The notes: generated by a model not told the origin, from the sequence alone. A stretch of 33,281 bases of DNA from Pseudonocardia sp. TRM90224 (GCF_021245725.1 NZ_JAJGSX010000066.1:1-33281); one strand, 5' to 3'; numbered from the stretch's first letter, positions 1 through 7,715 are shown. Numbers and translations are program-made.

Positions 1-62
1 TCAAAGACTGGACTGATCTCCAGCAAGTCGCATAATCGAAACAAATTCAAGCGGTCCGAAAT

Positions 63-851
63 TTGCGTAGCAGATCAATGGAACTGGTACGACGGATGGA
101 CCAGGACGGACCCGAACCCGACGACGGACCCGACTCCGAGGTCAACGAGCTCACCATCAACCCACACCCAGACCGGCCAGGAGGCGTGATCAAGGGCCGG
201 TTCGACAACGCGGTCCTGTTCGCCACCATCGCCACCCTGATCGACGCGAAGTCGAAACCGGCGGGATCGGATGACCAGCGCAGCAGCAAACAGCGCCAAG
301 CCGAAGCCCTCGCCGACGTCTGCGGGTACGTCCTCGACCACGGCGACGTCCCGCGGTCCGGCGGGCACCGGCCACATCTCAACGTGCACATCCCGCTCGC
401 CGAGCTGGAAACCCGGGTCCGGACCGCAATACTGGACTTCGGCGGCCACATCACCACCAAAGACCTCCGCCAACTCGCCTGCAACGCCGCAGTCATCCCC
501 ATCGTCATGAACAGCGACAGCCAACCCCTCGACATCGGCCGCCTCTCCCGGGTGATTCCTGACGGAATGCGACGAGCCGTGGCCGCCCGTGACCGCGGAT
601 GCGCACGGTGCGGCCGCCCGGCGAGTTGGTGCGACATCCACCACATCATCGAATGGCAGAACGGTGGAACAACCGAAATCAACAATCTGGTGATGCTTTG
701 CCGGATGCATCACCGGGAAATACATGCCACTGAATGGATCGTCCGGATGGTCGACGGGTTTCCCGAATTCATCCCGCCCAGGTACGTCGATCCGGATCAA
801 GTCCCGCGCCGAAGACCGCACCATCGCCTCACGGCACAGCTGCGACCCTGA
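63..851 (+). CDS. DUF222/HNH endonuclease-domain protein (13E12 type), C-terminal part, probably a broken gene
   Basis: The 262-residue frame holds the end of a DUF222 domain (from about residue 12, MDQDGPEPDD) followed by a canonical HNH nuclease motif near residues 178-222: CxxC, DIHHI, NNLV and CRMHHREIH. Such proteins usually have 400-500 residues, so roughly the first 180 are missing. The same frame runs upstream to the window edge as DUF222-like sequence (SKQIQAV...) but is interrupted by an in-frame TAA at 33-35. A TTG (63) or ATG (78) restart has no convincing ribosome site. The 3' end overlaps the convergent LysE-type gene by 23 bp. Family members are often repetitive in actinobacteria and their cellular role is unclear. 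The domain call is firm; pseudogene status is inferred. Confidence 0.8.
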   Translation: MRSRSMELVRRMDQDGPEPDDGPDSEVNELTINPHPDRPGGVIKGRFDNAVLFATIATLIDAKSKPAGSDDQRSSKQRQAEALADVCGYVLDHGDVPRSGGHRPHLNVHIPLAELETRVRTAILDFGGHITTKDLRQLACNAAVIPIVMNSDSQPLDIGRLSRVIPDGMRRAVAARDRGCARCGRPASWCDIHHIIEWQNGGTTEINNLVMLCRMHHREIHATEWIVRMVDGFPEFIPPRYVDPDQVPRRRPHHRLTAQLRP

Positions 852-1452
852 CTCCGAGCGCTACGAGCACCGTGCCCGTGACCGCCTCCAGCCTGCGGCG
901 CACCGTCGGCCGGCGGAACAGGCCGCCCGCGCGGGCGACGCCCGCGGCGAGCGCGGTGAGGAGCACGGTCTCGATCGCGACCTGCACGAGCGCGAGCGCC
1001 GCTGTGGTCGCGAACAGCGGGCGGTCGGCGGGCACGAACTGCGGGTAGAACGCGATCATGAAGATCGCCGCCTTCGGGTTGGCGAGGGAGACGACGAGCG
1101 CCTCGCCGAAGCCCTTCCACCACCGCAACGTCGGCGCCGTCACCTCGACGTCGGCCGTGCCGCCCCGCCATGCGGCCAGCAGCGCCTTACCGCCGAGGTA
1201 GAGCAGCACCACCGTGCCGACCACCCGCAGCACCACGAACGCCACCTCGGACACCGCGACCATCGCGGCGAACCCGGCCGCGGCCAGCAACGCCCACAGG
1301 TACAGCCCGACCTCCAGGCCGACGATCGTCGGCAACGTGCCGCGCAACCCGCGCAACGCCGCCCGACGCAGGATCAGCGCCATCGCCGGGCCGGGCACCA
1401 ACGTGATCAGGACGACCGCGACGACGAACGTCGACATCGACTCCAAGCTCAC
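829..1452 (-). CDS. LysE/RhtB-family amino-acid or metabolite exporter
   Basis: This is a 207-residue hydrophobic protein with about six membrane segments. The family signature VLITLVPGPAMALILRRA lies at residues 13-30, and the conserved SLANPKAAIFMIAF stretch precedes the second half. LysE/RhtB proteins export amino acids or similar small metabolites across the inner membrane; the substrate cannot be told here. The GTG start at 1452 is preceded by a good GGAGG about 8 bases upstream, which favours it over the internal ATG at residue 6. It lies 24 bp downstream of the GntR gene on the same strand, so it is probably the last gene of an efflux operon with that regulator and the DHA2 pump. Its 3' end overlaps the DUF222/HNH fragment, which may mark a rearrangement junction. 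Confidence 0.88.
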   Translation of the reverse strand: MSLESMSTFVVAVVLITLVPGPAMALILRRAALRGLRGTLPTIVGLEVGLYLWALLAAAGFAAMVAVSEVAFVVLRVVGTVVLLYLGGKALLAAWRGGTADVEVTAPTLRWWKGFGEALVVSLANPKAAIFMIAFYPQFVPADRPLFATTAALALVQVAIETVLLTALAAGVARAGGLFRRPTVRRRLEAVTGTVLVALGVRVAAVP

Positions 1453-1476
1453 GACGCCACCTCCTCGTCCGGTCGA

Positions 1477-2226
1477 TCAGGCGCGGCGGACGACCTCGAA
1501 GACGACGAAGTCGTCATCGACGTCGACGAGGGACACCGCCATCACCGCGCCGTCGGCGGCGTAGTGCCGCTCCAGCAACCGCGTGAACGCCTTTCCCGGT
1601 TCGACCGGCAGACGGGTCTGCTCGCCGTGGTTCACCACCGGGCGGATCTCGGCCACCGCATGCACGACCGGCTGCACCAGGTAGGAACGGGCGAAGTCGA
1701 ACGCCGCCGGATCACCCGGCGAAGGGATCTTCGACTGGTCCCGCAGCCGGCTCCACGACACGACGTCCCGGATCCAGATCGCGAGATGCCCGTCGGCGAA
1801 GAACGACGTGTCGGTGACGAACGCCGGCTGTTCCGTCGACACGTCCGCGCCGAACGCGGCGACCACGTCGGCCGGCGGCTGCTCCATCCGCGTGTGCTCG
1901 GCCTCGACCCGGACCGTGTGCCCGCGCTCCTTGAGCAGCTCGGCGAAGCTCACCAGCCGCTGCAGCGCGAGCGCGGAACGGCGGACGTGGCTGTTGATCG
2001 TCGTCCCGATCGCCCGCCGCCGCGTGACGACACCCTCGTTCTCCAGGCTCTGCAACGCCGCCCGGATCGTGGTGCGGCTGACCCCGTACATGCCGGCCAG
2101 ATCGCCCTCGTTCGGCAGCCGCTGCACGAACTTCTCCGACAGGATCGCCTCGAGGATCGCCTCGCGCACCCGTTCAGCGAGCGGTGCCGTGTCGAACTGC
2201 TGAACCAGCTGGTCAGGTGCGTCCAT
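1477..2226 (-). CDS. GntR-family (HutC/UTRA) transcriptional regulator
   Basis: The N-terminal winged helix-turn-helix (about residues 15-80, with SRTTIRAALQSLENEGVV as the recognition part) is followed by a UTRA-type ligand-binding domain to the C-terminus, the architecture of HutC-subfamily regulators. These repress or activate adjacent genes in response to a small effector. I chose the ATG at 2226 (MDAPDQ), which lies 11 bases after the stop of the upstream MFS gene. A GTG at 2247 is possible and would overlap that stop. It sits between two exporters on the same strand, so the simplest inference is control of the efflux operon. A candidate operator lies upstream of the MFS gene at 3726-3748. 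Effector unknown. Confidence 0.88.
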   Translation of the reverse strand: MDAPDQLVQQFDTAPLAERVREAILEAILSEKFVQRLPNEGDLAGMYGVSRTTIRAALQSLENEGVVTRRRAIGTTINSHVRRSALALQRLVSFAELLKERGHTVRVEAEHTRMEQPPADVVAAFGADVSTEQPAFVTDTSFFADGHLAIWIRDVVSWSRLRDQSKIPSPGDPAAFDFARSYLVQPVVHAVAEIRPVVNHGEQTRLPVEPGKAFTRLLERHYAADGAVMAVSLVDVDDDFVVFEVVRRA

Positions 2227-2237
2227 CGTCCGTCTCG

Positions 2238-3710
2238 TCACGTGCACGGGTCAGTCCTTCCAACCCGTGCGGCAACGCTACACACATCCGGCCGGGCTTC
2301 GGTGGACCGTAGCCGCAGCGCCAGGAACAACATCAGCAGGATGCCGACGGACGCCACGAACACCGCGGTCCGGATCCCGTACGCCGACGCGACCCGCAGC
2401 TGCTCACCGACCAGCCCGTGCGTGCCGGCGTTGGAGATCAGCACCAGCAGCCCCAACCCGATCACCGCACCCATCCCGGAGCCCGTCGACACGATGCTCG
2501 AAGCGACGCCCTGCTCCCTGGAGCCGACGCCGGTCGCGCCGGCGATGAACATCGCGGTGAACACCACGCCGTCGCCGACGCTCACCCCGATCAGCCCCGG
2601 GACGAGCGCGACGTAGGAGCTGTCGGGGGTCATGGCCAGCCCGAGCGCGACCGCGCCGAGCGCGCCGACGGCGAGCGCCGTAACAAGCGTCGGCATCAGC
2701 CCGAAGCTGGTGACGAACCGGCCGGCCAACGTCGAGCCGGCGACCACGAGCACCGTCGGCAGCAGGAACCCGAAACCGGTCTGCAGCGCGTCATACCCCT
2801 GGACGTCCTGCAGGTAGATCGACAGGAAGTACAGCAGGCACCCGAACGTCGCCGAGAACAACGCCGCGATCCCCGTCGCGAGCTGCAGAGTGCGGTTGGC
2901 CATGAGACGCGGCGGCAGCAGCGGGTCGCGGCTGCGCCGTTCGATCACCACGAACCCCGCCAGCAGCGGGAGCCCGACGGCCACGGCCCCGATGATCCAC
3001 GGAGAGGTCCAGCCGAGCTCCGGTGCCTGCACGAGGGCGAACACCAGCAGGGTGACCGCGCCGGTCACCGACAGCGCGCCGGGCAGGTCGAACGAGCGGG
3101 CACGGTCGCGCGACGGATCTGCCGCGACCAGCACGAACACCAGCGCGATCGCCGCCACGACGAGCGGCACGTTCACGAAGAACACCGCCTCCCATCCGAA
3201 CACGCGGGTCAGCACCCCGCCGAGCAGGACACCCGCCACCAGCCCGGCCGCGCCGGCGCCGCCCCAGATGCCCAGCGCCCGGTTGCGCTCCTGCCCTTCC
3301 GGGAACATCGTGTTGACCAGCGCCAATGTGCTGGGGAAGACCAGCGCTCCGCCCAACCCCTGCACGGCCCGCGCGACGAGCTGCACCTGCGGCCCGGTCG
3401 CCAACCCGCCCGCGGCCGATCCCACCGCGTAGAGGACGAGGCCGGCCACCAGCAACCGGCGCCGGCCCAACAGGTCGGCGGCCCGCCCGCCGAACAGCAG
3501 GAAGCCGCTCGACACGACGGCGTACGCGCTGATCACCATCTGCAGCGTCTGGGCGGAATAGCCCAGGTCACGGCCGATGTCGGGCAGCGCGACAACCACG
3601 ATGTACTGGTCGAGCGACACGATCAACATCGCGAACGACAGCAGCCCCAACGCCGCTCCCCTGCGGTCCGGCGGACCGCACCCCTCGCCGCGAACCCCGT
3701 CGAACCGCAT
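2238..3710 (-). CDS. MFS transporter, DHA2 (EmrB/QacA-like, 14 TM) drug-efflux type
   Basis: The product has 490 residues and about 14 membrane segments, as expected for DHA2 proton antiporters. It carries the MFS loop 2-3 motif (GGRAADLLGRRRLLVAG), the DQYIVVVALPDIGRDLG start of the family and a motif-C-like GGAGAAGLVAGVLLGG. The family exports drugs or hydrophobic compounds by proton antiport in the cytoplasmic membrane. The ATG at 3710 has an excellent AAGGAGG about 8 bases upstream. It is the first gene of a MFS-GntR-LysE set on the minus strand; its stop overlaps or nearly touches the regulator start. The C-terminal tail after the last helix is short and cytoplasmic. Substrate unknown. 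Confidence 0.9.
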   Translation of the reverse strand: MRFDGVRGEGCGPPDRRGAALGLLSFAMLIVSLDQYIVVVALPDIGRDLGYSAQTLQMVISAYAVVSSGFLLFGGRAADLLGRRRLLVAGLVLYAVGSAAGGLATGPQVQLVARAVQGLGGALVFPSTLALVNTMFPEGQERNRALGIWGGAGAAGLVAGVLLGGVLTRVFGWEAVFFVNVPLVVAAIALVFVLVAADPSRDRARSFDLPGALSVTGAVTLLVFALVQAPELGWTSPWIIGAVAVGLPLLAGFVVIERRSRDPLLPPRLMANRTLQLATGIAALFSATFGCLLYFLSIYLQDVQGYDALQTGFGFLLPTVLVVAGSTLAGRFVTSFGLMPTLVTALAVGALGAVALGLAMTPDSSYVALVPGLIGVSVGDGVVFTAMFIAGATGVGSREQGVASSIVSTGSGMGAVIGLGLLVLISNAGTHGLVGEQLRVASAYGIRTAVFVASVGILLMLFLALRLRSTEARPDVCSVAARVGRTDPCT

Positions 3711-3725
3711 GATCCCCGCCTCCTT

Positions 3726-3748
3726 GGTCTTTAGTACTTTGTATGACC
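3726..3748. promoter_or_regulatory. Candidate GntR operator/promoter region of the MFS-GntR-LysE operon
   Basis: A locally AT-rich patch just upstream of the MFS gene carries GGTC and GACC half-sites 15 bases apart. Inside them lies a small TAC-AAA-GTA palindrome, read on the minus strand. Half-sites of this type are common for GntR/UTRA regulators. The two symmetries do not share a centre, so the call is tentative. Confidence 0.3.
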
Positions 3749-3793
3749 ATAGAGTGGAAGCGGAAGAACTTCAACACCTGCCGATGTCAGCCG

Positions 3794-4390
3794 TCAGACC
3801 GGATCAGGCCGATATCGGTCGGCGGCCTGCCGCACCCGCTCGACATGGCGCTCCCACCACCGGGCGTCGCCGACGTCCTCGTGGTCGCGCACGACCCGCC
3901 CGTCGATCATCTCGCGGACGATGTCGGCGTGCCCGGCGTGCTGGGCGGTCTCGGCGACGACCCGCACGAGCAGCGACCCGAACGTCGTGCGCTGCCGCTC
4001 CTGCGGCCACCACGCGACGCTCGCCGGCGCGTCGAGCGGCAGCTGGTCGATCGACTCGTCCGAGTGCCGCCATGCCGTCCGGTACAGCTCGACGAGCTCC
4101 TCGCGGCTCTCGTCAGCGGTCGCCCACATGTCGGCGCTGTCCCAGATCGACTCGTCCTCGACCCACGGCAGCCGCACGGGCGCCGGTCGCCCGACGGAGT
4201 CGCCGAGGTAGCCGAACTCGACCCCGGCGAGGTGCTTCACCAGGCCGAGCAGGCTGGTCGCCGTCGGCGTCATCGGGCGGCGCACGTCGTACTCGGAGAG
4301 CCCGTCCAGCGCCCCGACCACACCGTTGCGCGCCTCCTGCAGGTACCGGTGGAGGTCGGCTGAGACACCCGCGCCACGAGTCAGGTCCAC
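3794..4390 (-). CDS. DinB-family protein (DUF664; putative thiol-dependent enzyme)
   Basis: This is a 198-residue four-helix-bundle protein of the DinB/DUF664 type. The expected metal-binding histidines are visible: H53 in LVKHLAGVEFGYLG, and H151/H154 in ETAQHAGHADIVRE near the C-terminus. Actinobacterial relatives include mycothiol-dependent isomerases and transferases, and many members are uncharacterised, so the reaction is unknown. The start is a GTG at 4390 with no clear ribosome-binding site. Only 9 bases upstream begins the terminal inverted repeat of a MITE-like element, which may have displaced its original promoter. The gene is monocistronic or loosely grouped with the MarR gene on the same strand. 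Confidence 0.8.
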   Translation of the reverse strand: MDLTRGAGVSADLHRYLQEARNGVVGALDGLSEYDVRRPMTPTATSLLGLVKHLAGVEFGYLGDSVGRPAPVRLPWVEDESIWDSADMWATADESREELVELYRTAWRHSDESIDQLPLDAPASVAWWPQERQRTTFGSLLVRVVAETAQHAGHADIVREMIDGRVVRDHEDVGDARWWERHVERVRQAADRYRPDPV

Positions 4391-4399
4391 ACCCCGACG

Positions 4400-4566
4400 C
4401 TAGTGCCCCGTCACGAAAGGTTCACCACGGAACTCGGGCGCCCAGTCGCCCGCTGGCGGCGTTGCCGCCCTTGCAAAGACGCCCGGTCTGAGCTGCGGAC
4501 GGCGCCTTGCCAGCAGACGACTGGATCACCCGATTCCCGCGCCAACCTTCCGTGACGGGGCACTAG
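4400..4566. mobile_element. MITE-like element with 23-bp terminal inverted repeats and CTAG ends
   Basis: The segment begins CTAGTGCCCCGTCACG (4400) and ends with its reverse complement (4544-4566). The two 23-bp arms match at 22 of 23 positions. The 121-bp interior has no coding sequence but contains a small hairpin (GGCGGC-GTT-GCCGCC). CTAG at each outer edge could be a target duplication or part of the repeat. The right arm runs into a 16-bp perfect palindrome, GGGGCACTAGTGCCCC (4557-4572), and supplies the stop codon of the adjacent MarR gene. A non-autonomous transposon is the best explanation; a large stem-loop terminator between the two genes is the alternative. Confidence 0.6.
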
Positions 4567-5000
4567 TGCCCCGGCGGGAGCTGCGCGCCCAGCAGGTCGA
4601 TCGCGGCCAGCACGTCGGACAGGCGCGCCGGCCCCACCGCGGCGGCGATCACCTCGTCGACGCTGGTCGTGCGCACCTCGGCGACCCGGGCCGAGACAGT
4701 GGGCGCCTGCCGCACCCGGACCCGTCTGCGGTCGGCCGGGTCTGGCTCCACCACGACGGAACCGGCGTCGCGCAGCCGCGCCACCGCGTTCGACACCTGG
4801 CTCTGCGGCAGTCCGGTGCGTCGCACGATGTCCCCCACCGCGCTGTCGGGATGCTCGACGATGTCGCTGAGCACGATCAACACCGACCGGGTGCTCCCCG
4901 CGGGAGCGCCCTCCACCTGAGGCATGGCCGCCTCGCCGAGCCTCATCAGCGTCCTGCCGAGCAGGAACAGCTCCACCCCGTTCACCAGCACAAGATACAT
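4563..5000 (-). CDS. MarR-family winged-helix transcriptional regulator
   Basis: This 145-residue protein has a MarR-type winged helix: GDIVRRTGLPQSQVSNAVARL is the HTH and the wing is VVVEPDPADRRRVRVR. A C-terminal dimerisation helix follows. It is divergent from the alpha/beta hydrolase, with only 38 bases between the two start codons, and that gap is full of palindromes. Autoregulation plus control of the hydrolase is therefore likely. The ATG at 5000 lies inside the first palindrome and has no ribosome-binding site, so either the mRNA is leaderless or an internal GTG is used. The TAG stop lies within the right arm of the neighbouring MITE-like element. Confidence 0.8.
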   Translation of the reverse strand: MYLVLVNGVELFLLGRTLMRLGEAAMPQVEGAPAGSTRSVLIVLSDIVEHPDSAVGDIVRRTGLPQSQVSNAVARLRDAGSVVVEPDPADRRRVRVRQAPTVSARVAEVRTTSVDEVIAAAVGPARLSDVLAAIDLLGAQLPPGH

Positions 5001-5030
5001 CTTGACAGATACATCTTTTTCGATGCATCG
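4992..5030. promoter_or_regulatory. Tandem palindromic operators between MarR and hydrolase genes
   Basis: AGATACATCTT occurs twice (4993-5003 and 5007-5017), each copy with AGAT/ATCT symmetry, followed by the perfect palindrome CGATGCATCG (5021-5030). A TTGACA -35 box for the plus strand sits at 5002-5007 between the two copies, so a bound MarR dimer would block it. No convincing -10 box was found. Confidence 0.6.
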
Positions 5031-5038
5031 TTCTCGAT

Positions 5039-6085
5039 ATGATGATTGACGCGCCAGGCGCGAAGCTGCACGTCGAGCTCAACGGGAGCGGCCCGGTGCT
5101 GCTCATCGCGCAGAGCGGCGACGGCAACGCCAACCGATCCGACGACCTCGTCGCCGAGCTGACCAGCACGTTCACCGTCGTCACCTACGACAGGCGCGGC
5201 CAGACCCGCAGCCCGATCGCCGACCCCACCACCCCGGTCATGCCGCGCACGCACGCCGAGGACATCCACCACGTGCTGACGTCGGTCACCGACGAGCCCG
5301 CGTACGTCCTGGGCTGCAGCCTCGGCGCACTCTACGGCCTGCACCTGGCGAGCACCTATCCCGAGCAGGTGCGGCTGCTGATCGCGCACGACCCCGCAAC
5401 ACCCGCGCTGCTGCCCTCGCCGGACCGGGCCCGCGCACAGCGGATCTTCGACGACGTCGTCGCCACGTTCGAACGCGACGGCACGGGGCCCGCGCTGGCC
5501 GAGGTCGCCGCCGCCACCGGGATCAACCTCGCCACGATGGACGCGGAACCGGGCATCCAGCAGATCCCGATGGACGCCACCCGCACCGCGAACATCACCT
5601 TCTTCCTGGCCAAGGACCTGCCAGAGATGGGCCGCTCGACGTTCGGCCCGGCCGACGTCGCCGCGTTGCGCGCGCCCGTCGTCCCTGCCGCCGGAGTCGC
5701 GTCGGGCGGGGCGTGGAACCACAGGTGCACCGAGGAGCTGGCCCGCCTGCTCGACACGCCGATCATCGAGTTCCCGGGCGGGCACAACGGCAACCAGACA
5801 CACCCGAAGGCCTTCGCCGCGCGCCTGCGCGAACTGCTGGATCAACCCCAGCGGCTCAGCGCAGCCAGCGCTGTGTCGCGGCGATCCGGCGGGCAGGAGC
5901 TTGCGGTGAGCGAGGTGTGCGCGATCCGGGCGACGTCGGCCGGGCCGAGCCCGAAGTGCTCGATCGCGAGCCGGTACTCGTCGACGACCGTGCGCCCGAC
6001 GAACAGCGGGCAGTCGCTGCCGAGCGACACCGGGACGCCCGCGGCCAGCAGGCGCGGGAGCGGGTGCTCCGCCATCGAGCTGTAA
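5039..6085 (+). CDS. Alpha/beta hydrolase with a run-on C-terminal tail
   Basis: Residues 1-270 form a typical alpha/beta hydrolase. The strand-turn YDRRGQTRS is present, the nucleophile elbow is GCSLG (about residues 91-95, Ser nucleophile) and a catalytic His lies in PGGHNG (about 244-249). The family includes esterases and small-molecule hydrolases, often paired with a MarR/TetR repressor as here. The frame does not stop where the fold ends (about 5840) but runs 244 bp further, antisense to the deaminase gene. This adds about 80 low-complexity Ser/Thr/Arg residues that look like a shadow of that gene. Either the native stop was lost or the tail is real. The start ATG (5039) has no ribosome site. 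Substrate unknown. Confidence 0.8.
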   Translation: MMIDAPGAKLHVELNGSGPVLLIAQSGDGNANRSDDLVAELTSTFTVVTYDRRGQTRSPIADPTTPVMPRTHAEDIHHVLTSVTDEPAYVLGCSLGALYGLHLASTYPEQVRLLIAHDPATPALLPSPDRARAQRIFDDVVATFERDGTGPALAEVAAATGINLATMDAEPGIQQIPMDATRTANITFFLAKDLPEMGRSTFGPADVAALRAPVVPAAGVASGGAWNHRCTEELARLLDTPIIEFPGGHNGNQTHPKAFAARLRELLDQPQRLSAASAVSRRSGGQELAVSEVCAIRATSAGPSPKCSIASRYSSTTVRPTNSGQSLPSDTGTPAASRRGSGCSAIEL

Positions 6086-6819
6086 ACACTGAGCGCGATG
6101 TTCGACGACGGGCAGACGTCGAGGCAGATCGCCCGCTCCGCGAGCAGCTCGACCAGCCCCGGGTCCTCGATCGCACGGACGCCGTGGTTGATCCGCGCCG
6201 CCCCGAGCTCCTCGACGCACGCGCGGACGCTGCCCGGCCCGGCGCCCTCCCCCGCGTGCGGGAGCGCACGCAGGCCCGCGTCCCGGGCCCGGGCGAAGAC
6301 GTCGGTGAACAGCGCCGCCGGGAACCCGGCCTCGTCGCCGGCCAGCCCCAACCCGACGACCCCGGCGTCGGCGTAGGCCGTTGCGAGCCGCAGGGAGCGC
6401 CCTGCGGCCTCCAGCGGCAGCCCGCGGTTGACGCCGATGATCACACCGGCGGCCGAAGCGGGGCCGGATCCGGCGGCGAACCCGTCGAGCACGGCCTCCA
6501 GCACGGCTTCGTCGTGCCCGAGCCGGCCGCCGTAGGTCGGTGGGACGAGGTGCACCTCCGACCAGACGACGCCCTGCGCGGCGGCGTCCTCGACCAGCTC
6601 GCGCGCGATCCGGCGGAGGTCGTCGAGGGTCTCGACGAGGTCGCGGGCCGACTCGTAGGTCCGGACGAACGCGGCCAGGTCCGGGTACGTCGAGGTGGGC
6701 GACCACTGCCGCCCGGACCGGTCCGCCAGCTCCGCGGCGGTGGCCGCGCGGATCGCGCCCTCGAAGTGCAGGTGCAGCTCGGCCTTGGGCAGCGTCACCA
6801 AGTCCGATGTGGAAATCAT
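5842..6819 (-). CDS. Adenosine-deaminase-like amidohydrolase, unusual SDCP active-site motif
   Basis: This 325-residue TIM-barrel deaminase has the family's zinc and catalytic residues: HLH (H16, H18), HAGE (H188, E191), INHGVR (H212) and CPSSN (236-240). The zinc Asp is D269. The residue after it, normally a second Asp that contacts the purine (S[LN]xxDDP), is Cys270 here (GSDCP). That suggests a substrate other than adenosine. The ATG at 6819 overlaps the stop of the DapA-like gene (ATGA), making this the last gene of a six-gene coupled operon with a transporter, FAD enzyme, CoA-transferase, crotonase and lyase. A catabolic deamination or hydrolysis in that pathway is inferred; nucleoside salvage is less likely from context. 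Confidence 0.82.
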   Translation of the reverse strand: MISTSDLVTLPKAELHLHFEGAIRAATAAELADRSGRQWSPTSTYPDLAAFVRTYESARDLVETLDDLRRIARELVEDAAAQGVVWSEVHLVPPTYGGRLGHDEAVLEAVLDGFAAGSGPASAAGVIIGVNRGLPLEAAGRSLRLATAYADAGVVGLGLAGDEAGFPAALFTDVFARARDAGLRALPHAGEGAGPGSVRACVEELGAARINHGVRAIEDPGLVELLAERAICLDVCPSSNIALSVYSSMAEHPLPRLLAAGVPVSLGSDCPLFVGRTVVDEYRLAIEHFGLGPADVARIAHTSLTASSCPPDRRDTALAALSRWG

Positions 6820-7715
6820 CGCGGCCCCGGCACGGCGGCCAGATGCCGGACGAGCTGCGGGCGCAGCGACTCGGGCATCGGGGCCGCCGGCGGGCGGACG
6901 GCCGGGTCGGCGATCAGTCCCCGCGCGTGCAGGCACTCCTTGCGGACCGCCAGCGCGATGCGTACCTGCTGCTCGAAGTTCACCAGCGGCAGGTAGGGCA
7001 GGAAGGCCTCGCGCGCTGCCGCGTACCCGCCGCTCCCCCAGGCCTCGACGCACGCCACCAGGCCCTCCGGGTAGGAGAAGCCGGTCATGGCGCCGGCCGC
7101 GCCCGCGGCCAGCTCGTCGAGCAGCCCGATGCCGCCCAGCCCGCCGAAGACCGGCACGTCCAGTGCGCCGGTGAGCGCGGCGATCGCCACCGGGGTCGGC
7201 GGCGCCTCGGCCTTGACGGCGGCGATGAACGGCAGTTCGCGCAGCGCGGCGACCAGCGCGCCAGCGCTGATCGACACCCCGCTGACGACCGGGTAGTCCT
7301 GCACGACGATCGGCGCGCCGGTCGCCTCGTGGATCGCGCCCAGGTGCGCCTGCAGCGTGTCCCGGTCGGTCGTGTTGACCTGCACCATCACGGCGGCGAG
7401 CCGGTCGCCGGCCGCCTCCCGCGCCGCCCGTGCCTCCTCGATCGCCGGGGCCGTGCCCAGCGCCGTCACACCGACGACGAGCGGGAGCGCGACCGCGTCG
7501 CGGACCGTCTCCACCACCGCCCGCCGCTCGTTGCCGTCCAGCCGGGCCGCCTCGCCGAACACTCCGAGCACGGTGAGCCCGACGGCGCCGATCGGCGCGT
7601 AGTGCGCCGCGAGCCGGGTCAGGCTCTCGCGGTCGACGGAGCGATCGCCCCCGGTGAACGGGGTGGCGACCACGCCCCAGACGCCCTGCTGCAGCGCTGT
7701 CACGGTCACCGTCAC
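6816..7715 (-). CDS. DapA/N-acetylneuraminate-lyase family aldolase or hydratase-aldolase
   Basis: This is a 299-residue Schiff-base TIM-barrel protein. The Schiff-base lysine is K168 (AAVKAE), the catalytic tyrosine is Y141 (QDYPVVSG) and the substrate-carboxylate loop is GVFGE (51-55, GTTGE in DapA). The family cleaves or forms 2-oxo acids through a lysine-bound enamine. The divergent loops (VFGE, DYPVV) and the catabolic neighbours argue against true dihydrodipicolinate synthase. The GTG start at 7715 overlaps the crotonase stop (GTGA), and the stop overlaps the deaminase start. This frame can be extended upstream, but that part is the shadow of the crotonase gene. A pyruvate-releasing cleavage step in the operon's pathway is inferred. 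Confidence 0.82.
   Translation of the reverse strand: MTVTVTALQQGVWGVVATPFTGGDRSVDRESLTRLAAHYAPIGAVGLTVLGVFGEAARLDGNERRAVVETVRDAVALPLVVGVTALGTAPAIEEARAAREAAGDRLAAVMVQVNTTDRDTLQAHLGAIHEATGAPIVVQDYPVVSGVSISAGALVAALRELPFIAAVKAEAPPTPVAIAALTGALDVPVFGGLGGIGLLDELAAGAAGAMTGFSYPEGLVACVEAWGSGGYAAAREAFLPYLPLVNFEQQVRIALAVRKECLHARGLIADPAVRPPAAPMPESLRPQLVRHLAAVPGPR

Noticed and set aside
724..2616. Very long open frame on the plus strand (630 codons)
   Set aside because: Rich in Arg/His/Pro/Gln with no domain, and antisense to the clear LysE, GntR and MFS genes; a high-GC shadow frame.
2418..3734. 438-codon plus-strand frame opposite the DHA2 transporter
   Set aside because: Low-complexity Arg/Gln/Glu composition; the minus-strand transporter has clear motifs and a strong ribosome site.
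5842..6819. Nucleoside-salvage adenosine deaminase
   Set aside because: The DD motif is altered to DC and the gene is coupled to CoA-pathway genes, so a salvage role is not supported.
6820..7053. N-terminal extension of the deaminase frame
   Set aside because: Antiphase shadow of the DapA-like gene; the ATG at 6819 precedes the family start LPKAELHLH and overlaps the upstream stop.
6816..7715. True dihydrodipicolinate synthase for lysine synthesis
   Set aside because: Active-site loops differ (GVFGE, QDYPVV) and the operon is catabolic; no other lysine genes nearby.
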